DNA of 13,782 nt from Bacteroidota bacterium (GTDB taxonomy: Bacteria > Bacteroidota > Bacteroidia > Bacteroidales > VadinHA17), in assembly GCA_015222065.1 (NCBI GenBank), contig JADFUQ010000321.1:1-13782 (forward strand), given 5' to 3'. Numbering within the stretch: the first letter of the stretch is position 1; the number at the start of each line of letters is the position of its first letter. A model generated the notes under the pieces. That model made no database searches and had not been told where the DNA came from. It saw only the letters and a program-made list of their open reading frames with translations. This document shows, piece after piece, positions 6,396-13,782 of the stretch. Made by a program: the position numbers and the translations under genes.

Positions 6396-8966
6396 TTAAT
6401 CCAGCTTTTCAACTTTAAAATCCCGCATAATTACACGGCATATCTTGCCATGCAAGCCATACGCAAATCCATAAATCCCTACATCCTGAATATTATCTGC
6501 GTGTTCCAGTGTAAACCTGCTCACATTCTCCAACCAATTCACGCCATCTTTACTGGTAAAAGCCCTGAATTCCTTTCCGTGCTTCTCTAATTTAAACCAT
6601 ACCGGAGGAAGGTCGTAACCAAGGTCTGAATGAGTCTCGACCTTGCCATCGCCGTCAACATCGATATGCCAGATTTTATACGCCCCGTATTTCGGCACAC
6701 GGTAATGGCGGCTCAATCCGCCGGAACTATCATCTGTCATTTCATTTCTGTGGACAATACCGACAGCAGCATAAGAACCTGTCATGGGATCTTGATACAA
6801 TACTTGAACAGTTGCCGCATAATCTCCTTTCACATTGTTGATATAAGCCACCACGTGATCTTCATAATGCCACTTTCTGCCCCCCGCATCAATGATAATT
6901 TTCCCATCTTTTGTTTGATAATAATAGCCTTCGGCATTAGCATAAGTCGATAAATTCCACGGCGGGAAATCACCAATTTGAATAATATGGGAGCCTTCCG
7001 TATCAAAGCGATGTTCAAACCGAACAACTCTTTCTTCTCCTGGTTCAAGAGTAATCTTTTGCATAGCAACGATTTTATCATCCCCAATCATCTCAAAGGA
7101 TTTTGTTCCTTTTTTGCCTCCAATATTTTTTACGGCAACTTCAACCCAGGTCAATTCGCCCGCTTTTGCCGGAGCAATAATTTGCATTGTGTCACCATAA
7201 GCGAATTTTGCGGGTGAGTTATTGACTTTTACATGCTTTGTAACCTCCCCAATTCTTAATGCTTTTTCTCCTGGTTTGTAGAGCCGGATAGTTTTTAGAC
7301 TGTCTTTTAAAGTTTCATTTTGATACACCCACATCCATTTAGCGCCGGCAAGTTGATCGTTTACATAAATTCTGGCATAATACGGACCCGAGCGATCTTT
7401 ATTGTAAAAAGTCACAAAAGGCTCGAATATTTCATCAGGATTAATATTTCGATCTACCTGAAAATCGAGAACATCAACATTGTTAATTGATGATAAAAAT
7501 GTTTTATCGGATACTTCGCTCGATGCCAGGATAGGATATTTTGTTCTGCTAAATTCATTATTCATCAAACAGATATCTTTACTTTGACTGCCTCTGACAT
7601 ATAAATAGTTATTAATCCCGGGCGATAAACAATTGTTGATAAATACCTCCCGGACTTGAACCAACTCTATTACCGGTTTCTTGCCGGTTAAACCTGTTAC
7701 GTTTACATTGTTTAATTCAAAATCACTTCCATTTTCAAATAAAATTGCTGTTTCAACATTTCCTGAAAATTCAAGGTCAACATTATCCATTTTTAAGCTA
7801 TGAACGTGCTGGGCTTTTAGCCAGTATGGAAGCAACTCCCCACGGTGAAATACTTTAACATTGCTGATGCGAACATCATTAATTGGCGCTTCAGTCATAC
7901 CTTGAATCACCGATCGTAGCAGCGAATCACTTTCAACAGTAATGTTGCAAAAACTAAGATTTTTTATAACGGGCGAATAAACACCAATAGTCGTAATGTC
8001 AAAAACACCCTTGGCATTCCTGGCAATTATATTGGTGAATATCAAATTCTCAATCACCCTTTCCGGGTTTGGTCCTGAATTCGAACCCTTTAAGTTAAGA
8101 GTAAACATATAGCCGGTACGATCAAAAATACAATTGTTAACTGTTATGTTTCTAAAAATCCCTGCTGTTCCTGTTCCAATCTTTACGGCTGTATTGCCAC
8201 AATTCTTCAGCAAACAATTAGTAATCATAATGTTTTCGGTTAAATATCCACAATCAGGCCAGTTTTCACCACTACTTTCATTTTTAATACAAAGTGGGTC
8301 ATCTACACCATCTTCACAATAAACCCCATCATACAATACATTTTGGCAGCAAGTTATATTTATTCCATCGGCTTGACTATGAAGACATTTAACCCGAATA
8401 ATGTCAACATTGTTGCAACCGAAAAAGGTTATTGCCCAGGCTGGTGAGTTCTGTACAGTAAAATCTTTTATAAGAATGTTTTGTGAATTTTCAAACAATA
8501 AAGGTAATGGCCCCCTCAACCAATAAGTAAAATTATAATTCGCTTTTTTATTTCCATCAATAGTACCATTCCCTTCTATGGTAACATTTTTTACTCTTAT
8601 TCCATGTAGTAAAACTTTTTTTGAACCAGTCGTAGTCGTATATGATTTATCAAAAGGAACATCAAAATCATCCATATTGTCACTTTCTATAAGCATAGCG
8701 CTTGATTCTAAATAAATCCTGATGTTACTCTTTAAATAAATTGTTCCTGCTTTGTAAGTTCCTGCCGGGATTAATACAGTTCCCCCACCAGCCTTTGCAC
8801 AATCATCAATCGCTTGCTGGAAAGCTTTTGTATCCAGCGCCTTGCCATCTCCCTTGGCACCATAATCGCGAACGTTATAAATTTTTTGTTGAGCGAATAT
8901 ATTAGAGCTGAGTAAAAGCAAAGAAGTAATTAAAAAAGCATTAACAAAAAAAATAGTTCTTTTCAT
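6396..8966 (-). CDS. Secreted GH28-type pectinase with CARDB-like and lectin-like C-terminal domains
   Basis: An 856-residue exported protein. Residues 1-26 are a signal peptide ending in FAQQ. Residues 28-95 (YNVRDYGAKGDGKALDT) begin a pectate-lyase-superfamily beta-helix that continues to about 500 as a GH28 (polygalacturonase-type) domain. Candidate catalytic Asp residues are D200 in SQADGIN and D222/D223 in GVDDPLCIK. The usual GHG is replaced by GNT (257-259, in CGNTAVKIG), and the RIK position reads NLK (291-293). Retained acids argue for hydrolysis of a galacturonan-like polymer, but the missing His suggests altered specificity. Residues ~590-665 look like a CARDB/Ig-like spacer (AGELTWVEVAVKNIG), and ~680-856 resemble a DUF1349/concanavalin-like domain (VWFKLEKHGKEFRAF, then SKDGVNW), probably for carbohydrate binding. 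GGAGGA seven bases before the ATG supports the start. It follows the DUF1573-rhodanese gene by 133 bases. Confidence 0.87.
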   Translation of the reverse strand: MKRTIFFVNAFLITSLLLLSSNIFAQQKIYNVRDYGAKGDGKALDTKAFQQAIDDCAKAGGGTVLIPAGTYKAGTIYLKSNIRIYLESSAMLIESDNMDDFDVPFDKSYTTTTGSKKVLLHGIRVKNVTIEGNGTIDGNKKANYNFTYWLRGPLPLLFENSQNILIKDFTVQNSPAWAITFFGCNNVDIIRVKCLHSQADGINITCCQNVLYDGVYCEDGVDDPLCIKNESSGENWPDCGYLTENIMITNCLLKNCGNTAVKIGTGTAGIFRNITVNNCIFDRTGYMFTLNLKGSNSGPNPERVIENLIFTNIIARNAKGVFDITTIGVYSPVIKNLSFCNITVESDSLLRSVIQGMTEAPINDVRISNVKVFHRGELLPYWLKAQHVHSLKMDNVDLEFSGNVETAILFENGSDFELNNVNVTGLTGKKPVIELVQVREVFINNCLSPGINNYLYVRGSQSKDICLMNNEFSRTKYPILASSEVSDKTFLSSINNVDVLDFQVDRNINPDEIFEPFVTFYNKDRSGPYYARIYVNDQLAGAKWMWVYQNETLKDSLKTIRLYKPGEKALRIGEVTKHVKVNNSPAKFAYGDTMQIIAPAKAGELTWVEVAVKNIGGKKGTKSFEMIGDDKIVAMQKITLEPGEERVVRFEHRFDTEGSHIIQIGDFPPWNLSTYANAEGYYYQTKDGKIIIDAGGRKWHYEDHVVAYINNVKGDYAATVQVLYQDPMTGSYAAVGIVHRNEMTDDSSGGLSRHYRVPKYGAYKIWHIDVDGDGKVETHSDLGYDLPPVWFKLEKHGKEFRAFTSKDGVNWLENVSRFTLEHADNIQDVGIYGFAYGLHGKICRVIMRDFKVEKLD

Positions 8967-8973
8967 TGTTTCT

Positions 8974-8979
8974 TCCTCC
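8974..8979 (-). promoter_or_regulatory. Shine-Dalgarno for the GH28-type gene
   Basis: GGAGGA on the minus strand lies seven bases before the ATG at 8966, fixing the start that includes the signal peptide. Confidence 0.65.
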
Positions 8980-9080
8980 GTTTTTTTTATAAGTTGGGTT
9001 GTTTTCCGCCAGCTAGCAGATTAGAAATTTTTTTAGCTTACATCATTTTTCATAAAACTTTTTATACTACCTGGAAAAGG

Positions 9081-9101
9081 AGTTGTGAACGTTTAACAAC
9101 T
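9081..9101 (-). terminator. Weak hairpin at the end of the DUF1573-rhodanese gene
   Basis: AGTTGT (9081-9086) and ACAACT (9096-9101) form a 6-bp stem with a 9-base loop overlapping the TAG stop. On the minus strand it is followed by a short CCTTTTCC, not a full T-run. It may attenuate transcription between the rhodanese-like and GH28 genes, but the stem is short and AT-rich. Confidence 0.22.
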
Positions 9102-9912
9102 ATCGGTTTCCCGAAATCAGCAGCTCTATTTTACAATACCTCTGTTTCCACTCTTTTAACCCTCCTACCAAACTAACACATTCAGAAAAACCATTCTCTC
9201 TCAACATTTTTACAGCTAAATCGCTTTTTTCTCCATTTTCAGAAATTAGATAAATCAAGATGTAGTTTGGAATTTTAGCAGTCCAATCTTCCAACAATTG
9301 TAAAGGGACATTAATTGATCCAACAATGTGCTCTTTAGCATAAGCGTCTGGATTTCTCACATCCACTAAAACATAAAATCCGTACCAGAACTCATCTATT
9401 AGCGCCTGGTAGGGTTCTGGAGCAAGTATCCTGGCTGATACGCTTATCTCCAGGGGACTACAAGCAGGATTGTTATAATTCACTCGAATACGCCTGGTTA
9501 CGGATTGGTCTCCATAGCCAAACGTTTCAAATACAAATACCAATTCACTCGAGTCTTTTGCTTGAATTTTGGGTATTAATGAAACCGCTGTGCAACCACC
9601 TTTAGAAAGATCATCAATTGCAATAGTTGCTTCGGCATCACCGGTGTTTTTTAGGGTAAACGAAACATGCGGTCTTGTTCCTTCTTTTACATCACCGATA
9701 TCAAAATGAGTTCCTTCTTTCACAACCAACTCCGGAACTGCGTTTTTGATGTCAGTCCCAACTATTTGGTTGCTATTTTTTTCGCTGCTTTTTTTGCTTC
9801 GAAATAATCCTGCCTTTTCAAACCCATTCCAATCTAATAAACCCCATATTAAAAATCCAATGAGGATTATACTTCCAGCCCATATAAACAACTTTTTTTT
9901 GGTGTAAAACAT
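9100..9912 (-). CDS. Membrane-anchored DUF1573 plus degenerate rhodanese-domain protein
   Basis: A 270-residue protein with one N-terminal membrane segment (about 7-27, LFIWAGSIILIGFLIWGLL), so the rest probably faces the periplasm. Residues ~60-163 fit DUF1573, an Ig-like HYDIN/ASH-type domain common in Bacteroidota: FDIGDVKEGTRPHVSFTLKN (70-89), then GGCTAVSLIP (105-114), where relatives usually have a CGCT motif. Residues ~168-260 fit a rhodanese domain: VLVDVRNPDAYAKEHIVGS (181-199) and LVGGLKEWKQ (248-257). The active-site loop reads YLISENGEKS (221-230), with Leu222 where the catalytic Cys is expected, so sulfur transfer is unlikely and a binding role is more plausible. The ATG follows the GH36-type stop by one base (TAATATG), so the two are almost certainly translationally coupled. 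Domain calls are good; function is unknown. Confidence 0.8.
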   Translation of the reverse strand: MFYTKKKLFIWAGSIILIGFLIWGLLDWNGFEKAGLFRSKKSSEKNSNQIVGTDIKNAVPELVVKEGTHFDIGDVKEGTRPHVSFTLKNTGDAEATIAIDDLSKGGCTAVSLIPKIQAKDSSELVFVFETFGYGDQSVTRRIRVNYNNPACSPLEISVSARILAPEPYQALIDEFWYGFYVLVDVRNPDAYAKEHIVGSINVPLQLLEDWTAKIPNYILIYLISENGEKSDLAVKMLRENGFSECVSLVGGLKEWKQRYCKIELLISGNR

Positions 9913-9913
9913 A

Positions 9914-12319
9914 TTATTTTACTTCGTTTAAAAATTCTATTGTCCAATCAACAGGTGCTTTCTGCCCCTGAAAAGAGACATTAAGCACTCCGTTTGGAGA
10001 AGTCTTGAAGGATAAATTAGCGGCATTTGTCTCAACATTGGAGACACTTATTCCCTCTGGAAGATAAATAAACAAAGAGTAAACATCATTAGCAACTGTC
10101 TGCGATGTACCGCTCAAAATAGATTTAGATAAATTCCACTCAAGATTTTTTATGCTGTAAGCGCTTGTTATGTGCCGTGAAGTGGCTAAAAGCTGGGGCT
10201 GATTGGACAGAGTTCTGATTAAAAATATTTGGCAGCCATGCACCGGGACAATAGACTGAAATTGCTTTTTAAAGATACCCTTCAATTCCTGATTCCAAAA
10301 ATCAAAGACTAGATAGCTTTTTGTAGAATCCAAACCTAAATCTTCTGCAAAAGAAACCACCTTTTCAGATTTTTCCTCAGACCAGTTGTAAACAGCAACA
10401 ACATCATATATTCCGGACTTTGCATTAACTTTAAGATCTAATGCTCTTGGCATATTTTTTACGTTAGGAAAACCTTCAGGCAAAGGAGAATATTCAGCCT
10501 TTGATTTATAAGGAAATAAATCTATCGGAGTTATATCCATTGCGGGCATTGTTTTTTCATAAAGTTTTGTCCTCTCCTCAGAAAGTTTTTTGATAAGTTG
10601 CGGAAAATCTCTTCCCCAACGAGTACGTTCCCGTAATACATTAATTCTCTCCCTGGATGGTTGAGCCATAAAATCACTTATTGTATAAGACTGCCCGGTA
10701 AGACTTATGGAACTAACATTGTTCATAGCTTCAGCCATTGTCAGCGGAGGCCTGACCATTGTAGCATCCGGGTCGTTATATAAGACAATATCATTGAGGT
10801 AATTTGCGCTTAACATGGTAGCCAGGTGCATTTTTGTTCCTGTCGAACCACCCCACAAAAATTCCTCCCATATATTATAAACATCCGCCCAAGTATTAAT
10901 ATTACTGTCAAAAGGACCAAAGCCAAGGGAATAGTAATCAGCGCCTCCTTCGGCATCGCAACCCAAAATCCAGTTTCCAGGTCCCATAATTTCCCTGACA
11001 ACATCCTGAACTTTCCAGTACAAATCTCTTCCTTCCAACGAAGGATCATAAACTCTGACTCTATTTTCCTCGAACGACCACTGCCATCTTCCATGTCCAG
11101 CGTCCTTTAGATATTCGATGCCCCAGTCATTTACTAATGTCTCCAGAAGAGGCTTAAGATGCTTTTGAATAACTTTGGGATTAGAATAATCAAGTTGAAC
11201 AACTGTAGCATCTGCAGAGCAACAAGCATTTAAAACATTTCCCTGCTTATCATGCAGGAACCAATTCTCAGGATATTTGCCTTCAGGAAATTTTTTTCCA
11301 AATGCAGGATTTTCGTAATTTGCACCATAAACGTTAACCCAAAGTCCGGGTTTTAATCCTTTATTCTTGATATATTGCATAAGCCACTTACCACCATTGG
11401 GAAAATTCTTTTTATCCCATTCAAGCCAATTAGCTTCTTCGCCTCTCGTGAAAGTAGCATCAAGTTGTACATACTCCAAACCATATGGCTTCAACTTTTC
11501 AGCAAGGGCATCTGTCTCTTTTAAAATGTCCTCCTGTTTTGCAGGCATATAGTAGCAGTACCAGGACAACCATCCAGTAGGCGCTGTTATAAAAGGATGT
11601 TTATCAGAGTGCTGAGGCCAGTATGGTTCATAATGTTGTAAACCAAGTTTTTCTGTGTAATAATTCAGAATCAAAGAAATCTCTACACCCTGGGTTGTTT
11701 TTATACCTCGGTTGGTTCTTTCTTTATATCCTTGTGATCCTCTTCCAGGAAGTAATGGAAAAGTTACATTCATCAATTGTTCATTTGCAACATTACGGGT
11801 GAGTTCACTTTCCCTGGGAAACTGAATGATGATGTTGGTTTTACGATCAAATAAGTTATATATATTTTTGGCTGAGACAAAACCAAGGGAATTATAAATC
11901 ACTCCATTATCCTGACTTGCTACTCTTGCTGGTATTCTGGCGCCGGAAGCTGGTGCGATACCAGTAATATAACTATTATTTACCGAAGAATTAATATTTA
12001 GTCCTCCTTCGGTAACAATAAATTGCCAGGTAGTGATTTCAGGCTTATTCGTCGTAATAGTTAACATTTGATTATCTTGCTTTTTTACCGTCCAATCTGA
12101 TAGCTCAACAATCTTACCATCCTTTTTTAGACAGAGTTTTGTATTTTTTAAAATAACCGCTAAACCCTCATACTCGATAGTAAGGCTTTCGTTCTTTATA
12201 TCTGGTAAAAGTTTCCACCCTTTCTGGCTGTATGAGTTGATCTTTGAACATCCCGTAATTAAAATGATAATTAGAACGACTGAAATTAGACATAATACAT
12301 TTTTATAAAACTTGTTCAT
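9914..12319 (-). CDS. GH36/GH27-type glycoside hydrolase lipoprotein (alpha-galactosidase-like)
   Basis: An 801-residue lipoprotein. Residues 1-24 are a lipoprotein signal ending in the lipobox LITGC, with Cys24 as the lipidation site. After a beta-rich N-terminal region the catalytic barrel begins near 248 with TGWLSWYCYYMP, a GH36/GH27 signature, followed by EYVQLDATF (282-290), GLKPGLWVN (321-329) and EYLKDAGHG (402-410). The usual nucleophile motif is YLKWD; here Asp406 follows Lys405 directly, a one-residue shift. LGCDAEGG (452-459) covers the usual Cys-containing acid/base strand, and YNDPDA (514-519) is another family motif. A beta-sandwich C-terminal region follows. It probably removes alpha-linked galactose or a related sugar outside the cytoplasm, but specificity is uncertain. 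It has no Shine-Dalgarno of its own; its ATG overlaps the stop of the small ORF at 12316-12384. The DUF1573-rhodanese gene follows after one base. Confidence 0.85.
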   Translation of the reverse strand: MNKFYKNVLCLISVVLIIILITGCSKINSYSQKGWKLLPDIKNESLTIEYEGLAVILKNTKLCLKKDGKIVELSDWTVKKQDNQMLTITTNKPEITTWQFIVTEGGLNINSSVNNSYITGIAPASGARIPARVASQDNGVIYNSLGFVSAKNIYNLFDRKTNIIIQFPRESELTRNVANEQLMNVTFPLLPGRGSQGYKERTNRGIKTTQGVEISLILNYYTEKLGLQHYEPYWPQHSDKHPFITAPTGWLSWYCYYMPAKQEDILKETDALAEKLKPYGLEYVQLDATFTRGEEANWLEWDKKNFPNGGKWLMQYIKNKGLKPGLWVNVYGANYENPAFGKKFPEGKYPENWFLHDKQGNVLNACCSADATVVQLDYSNPKVIQKHLKPLLETLVNDWGIEYLKDAGHGRWQWSFEENRVRVYDPSLEGRDLYWKVQDVVREIMGPGNWILGCDAEGGADYYSLGFGPFDSNINTWADVYNIWEEFLWGGSTGTKMHLATMLSANYLNDIVLYNDPDATMVRPPLTMAEAMNNVSSISLTGQSYTISDFMAQPSRERINVLRERTRWGRDFPQLIKKLSEERTKLYEKTMPAMDITPIDLFPYKSKAEYSPLPEGFPNVKNMPRALDLKVNAKSGIYDVVAVYNWSEEKSEKVVSFAEDLGLDSTKSYLVFDFWNQELKGIFKKQFQSIVPVHGCQIFLIRTLSNQPQLLATSRHITSAYSIKNLEWNLSKSILSGTSQTVANDVYSLFIYLPEGISVSNVETNAANLSFKTSPNGVLNVSFQGQKAPVDWTIEFLNEVK

Positions 12320-12384
12320 TTTGCATAAGGATTGGTTTGTACAAGAAAAAAAAATAACCCTGTAAAGATGATTTTGTATTTCAT
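12316..12384 (-). CDS. 22-residue leader-like small ORF coupled to the GH36-type gene
   Basis: ATG at 12384 opens a 22-codon ORF encoding MKYKIIFTGLFFFLVQTNPY followed by AK. It has a basic start, a hydrophobic core and a small-residue end, like a bare signal peptide. Its TGA overlaps the ATG of the GH36-type gene as ATGA, the classic arrangement for translational coupling. AAAGAGG lies just upstream, four bases from the ATG, while the GH36-type ATG has no purine-rich site of its own. The frame differs from that of the GH36-type gene, and a run of nine T (A on the plus strand, 12346-12354) lies inside it. It could be a coupling leader, a small membrane peptide, a relic of an older secreted protein, or chance. 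The arrangement favours a real translated leader, but conservation is untested. Confidence 0.45.
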   Translation of the reverse strand: MKYKIIFTGLFFFLVQTNPYAK

Positions 12385-12388
12385 TTTT

Positions 12389-12395
12389 CCTCTTT
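12389..12395 (-). promoter_or_regulatory. Ribosome-binding site of the leader ORF
   Basis: AAAGAGG on the minus strand lies four bases before the leader-ORF ATG at 12384. Spacing is short but usable. No comparable site stands before the GH36-type ATG at 12319, so ribosomes for that lipoprotein may mainly enter here. Confidence 0.4.
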
Positions 12396-12398
12396 ATT

Positions 12399-12413
12399 TT
12401 GCAGGTCGTGCAA
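12399..12413. promoter_or_regulatory. TTGCA-N5-TGCAA palindrome upstream of the leader ORF
   Basis: A 15-base interrupted palindrome, arms TTGCA and TGCAA around GGTCG, lies 15 bases before the leader-ORF start in the GH9/GH36 spacer. It is downstream of a weak -7-like TATCTTTA (12425-12432, minus strand), so it would fall in the 5' untranslated region or at an operator. Only two bases of the five-base centre are symmetric, and no regulator gene is visible. Candidate operator only. Confidence 0.25.
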
Positions 12414-12486
12414 CGTTAAAAAGTTAAAGATAGATTTTTTAATTATTCCTTTTATTCTTTAATCAGTTTCCTTTTCTCCTGATAAA

Positions 12487-13782
12487 TCAGTTTAGCTTTT
12501 TCATCGCCCTTTCAAGCTGGCATGCCATCAGGATAAAATAACCGCTGTTAGGTGTCCAATACTCATTTGTACCGTAGCCCCAGGTCCAGCCAAAGACATC
12601 ATCGTCCAGAACCGGATAATCTGTTGGGAGATTATCGCCAATCACAAAGTTCTGTGTGTTCAGGTCACCGATTTGGAATGGCTTCCCCTTTCTGGCAAAC
12701 CGAATACCATTCAAGATGCCGCCAGGTAAAACCTCCTTACCACCTGGGGGGATAGCAGCATAACGATGGTGGAAACATTTTGGATTGTTGCCTACACCTG
12801 TCATCATAGAAAGCGCGGTGGGATTACAGCCAAGAATCCACGACATTTGCTGTTGTGCCTGTTCAAGATAGTAACTTTCACCAGTGAGCAGGGCTGTGGT
12901 GGCAAGTCCCCATCCGGCTAAAGAGGTGCTAATACTACCCGTACCAAGATAGGTTTTTCCTTCGGCAAAGTCGAAAGAGCCGACCTGACCAAAAGGTTTA
13001 CCCTTTAAAGTTGGTTCGATGAACTTTGCCCAACGAACAAACACCCCGGTTATTTTTTCCTTCCAGGAATGACCTGCCGGAATCTGCAGAAAATGATAAA
13101 GAGGTATCATATCGTAGCTTGATAAAACTTGCTTTGCAGTGCGTTCCATGTTTGTATAGAAAAACCCCTGCTTATCTTGCTGCACCAATATTCTCTCCAC
13201 ACGCATCAAGGCATCATTTTGATATTTTTCCCGCTCAAGCCCGAGGTCTATAAAGGCAATATCAGTCATAAGAAGTGCAGATTGAATTCCCAGATAATCA
13301 TTTTTATAGACACTATAATCCGGAGAATCCAATTTTCGTGTTGATGCAATATTATATAAAGTAATTGCTGCATTTGTGTACTTATCACGATATTCTTCCT
13401 TTTCGGTATAAATAGCCATGCGGGCTAGCGCAGCGGCTGTCCAGGCCGTGACTACGGGAGATCTGCCATATTCCACCCGTGCCATTCGTATAAACTCACG
13501 CTCAGGTGCCCCAAGGCATACCCAGGGATTAGGACCCGGGGCAAACAGTGACATAAGATGCCCTTCCGGGGTAAGGATCTTTAATATGAATTTGCATTCC
13601 CAGTCCGCCTCATCCACCGGAGATGGCAGTGGTGACGGATCTGTCCATTGAAACTCTTTCTCTAACCCGGCAAGCTCCAACAGGGCGATTATACCGTAAT
13701 AGCCATAATGCGACCATTTATTATAATCGCCACCATCGTGCCAGCCACCGGTAAAATCCCGATGTTCACCATTTGGCAGAAT
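12487..13782 (-). CDS. GH9 family glycoside hydrolase (5' end beyond window)
   Basis: The frame is open to the right edge, giving 431 visible residues without their N-terminus. A TTG at 13680 could be mistaken for the start, but in-frame family sequence continues upstream of it. The first visible stretch carries GGWHDGGDYNKW (12-23), the GH9 catalytic motif, with the two Asp (16 and 19) that bind and activate water. ILGCNPTALSMMTGVGNNP (316-334) followed by HHR (338-340) is the conserved C-terminal substrate-binding region, and TNEYWTPNSG (405-414) holds the proton-donor Glu (407). All catalytic residues are present, so it should be active. GH9 enzymes form an alpha/alpha barrel and cut beta-1,4-glucans; some relatives act on xyloglucan or glucosamine chains. 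Signal peptide and any Ig-like module would lie off the window. Its GC content is visibly higher than that of the genes after it. Confidence 0.92.
   Translation of the reverse strand: MLPNGEHRDFTGGWHDGGDYNKWSHYGYYGIIALLELAGLEKEFQWTDPSPLPSPVDEADWECKFILKILTPEGHLMSLFAPGPNPWVCLGAPEREFIRMARVEYGRSPVVTAWTAAALARMAIYTEKEEYRDKYTNAAITLYNIASTRKLDSPDYSVYKNDYLGIQSALLMTDIAFIDLGLEREKYQNDALMRVERILVQQDKQGFFYTNMERTAKQVLSSYDMIPLYHFLQIPAGHSWKEKITGVFVRWAKFIEPTLKGKPFGQVGSFDFAEGKTYLGTGSISTSLAGWGLATTALLTGESYYLEQAQQQMSWILGCNPTALSMMTGVGNNPKCFHHRYAAIPPGGKEVLPGGILNGIRFARKGKPFQIGDLNTQNFVIGDNLPTDYPVLDDDVFGWTWGYGTNEYWTPNSGYFILMACQLERAMKKLN

Noticed and set aside
6194..12486. CRISPR arrays, tRNA genes or insertion-sequence ends in the spacers
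   Set aside because: No repeated spacer pattern, cloverleaf or terminal inverted repeats were seen on reading the spacers on both strands.
12461..12493. Nine-base direct repeat AATCAGTTT (12461-12469 and 12485-12493)
   Set aside because: Short, AT-rich and overlapping the GH9 stop; no element boundary or partner structure.
12487..13680. GH9 gene beginning at a TTG at 13680
   Set aside because: The frame runs on to the window edge and encodes the catalytic GGWHDGGDYNKW motif upstream of that TTG, so the gene is truncated by the window, not started there.

Overview
All recognisable genes lie on the minus strand, so transcription runs from the right edge to the left. The sequence is moderately AT-rich. 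By hand count of single 60-base rows, the right-hand gene is about 50-57% GC, and rows in its neighbours are 35-40%, with one row at 50%. Lipoprotein and Tat export signals, many secreted glycoside hydrolases and only occasional strong Shine-Dalgarno sites suggest a Gram-negative polysaccharide degrader of the Bacteroidota/Ignavibacteriota/Calditrichota (FCB) type. That placement is inference. There is no RNA gene, CRISPR array, transposase or SusC/SusD pair in the window, and no gene-free stretch longer than about 200 bases.

In transcription order the right half is a secreted carbohydrate-degrading block. It holds a GH9 enzyme (5' end off the right edge), a 22-residue leader-like ORF whose stop overlaps the next start, a GH36/GH27-type lipoprotein, a membrane-anchored DUF1573-rhodanese protein one base behind it, and a large exported GH28 protein with extra C-terminal domains.

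A ~130-base remnant of a lost gene follows. The left half then holds a cytosolic DegT-type PLP aminotransferase, a Gfo/Idh/MocA oxidoreductase, an Nramp-like transporter without the usual metal-binding motifs, a second DegT aminotransferase carrying a Tat export signal, and the start of an exported neutral-ceramidase-like protein (3' end off the left edge).

Working model (inference): the hydrolases attack a pectin- or hemicellulose-like or glycoconjugate substrate outside the cytoplasm. The oxidoreductase and aminotransferases oxidise and aminate, or deaminate, a released sugar or cyclitol, and the Nramp-like protein may carry a related small molecule. The most unusual parts are the exported aminotransferase, the non-canonical Nramp protein and the leader ORF coupled to the GH36-type gene.
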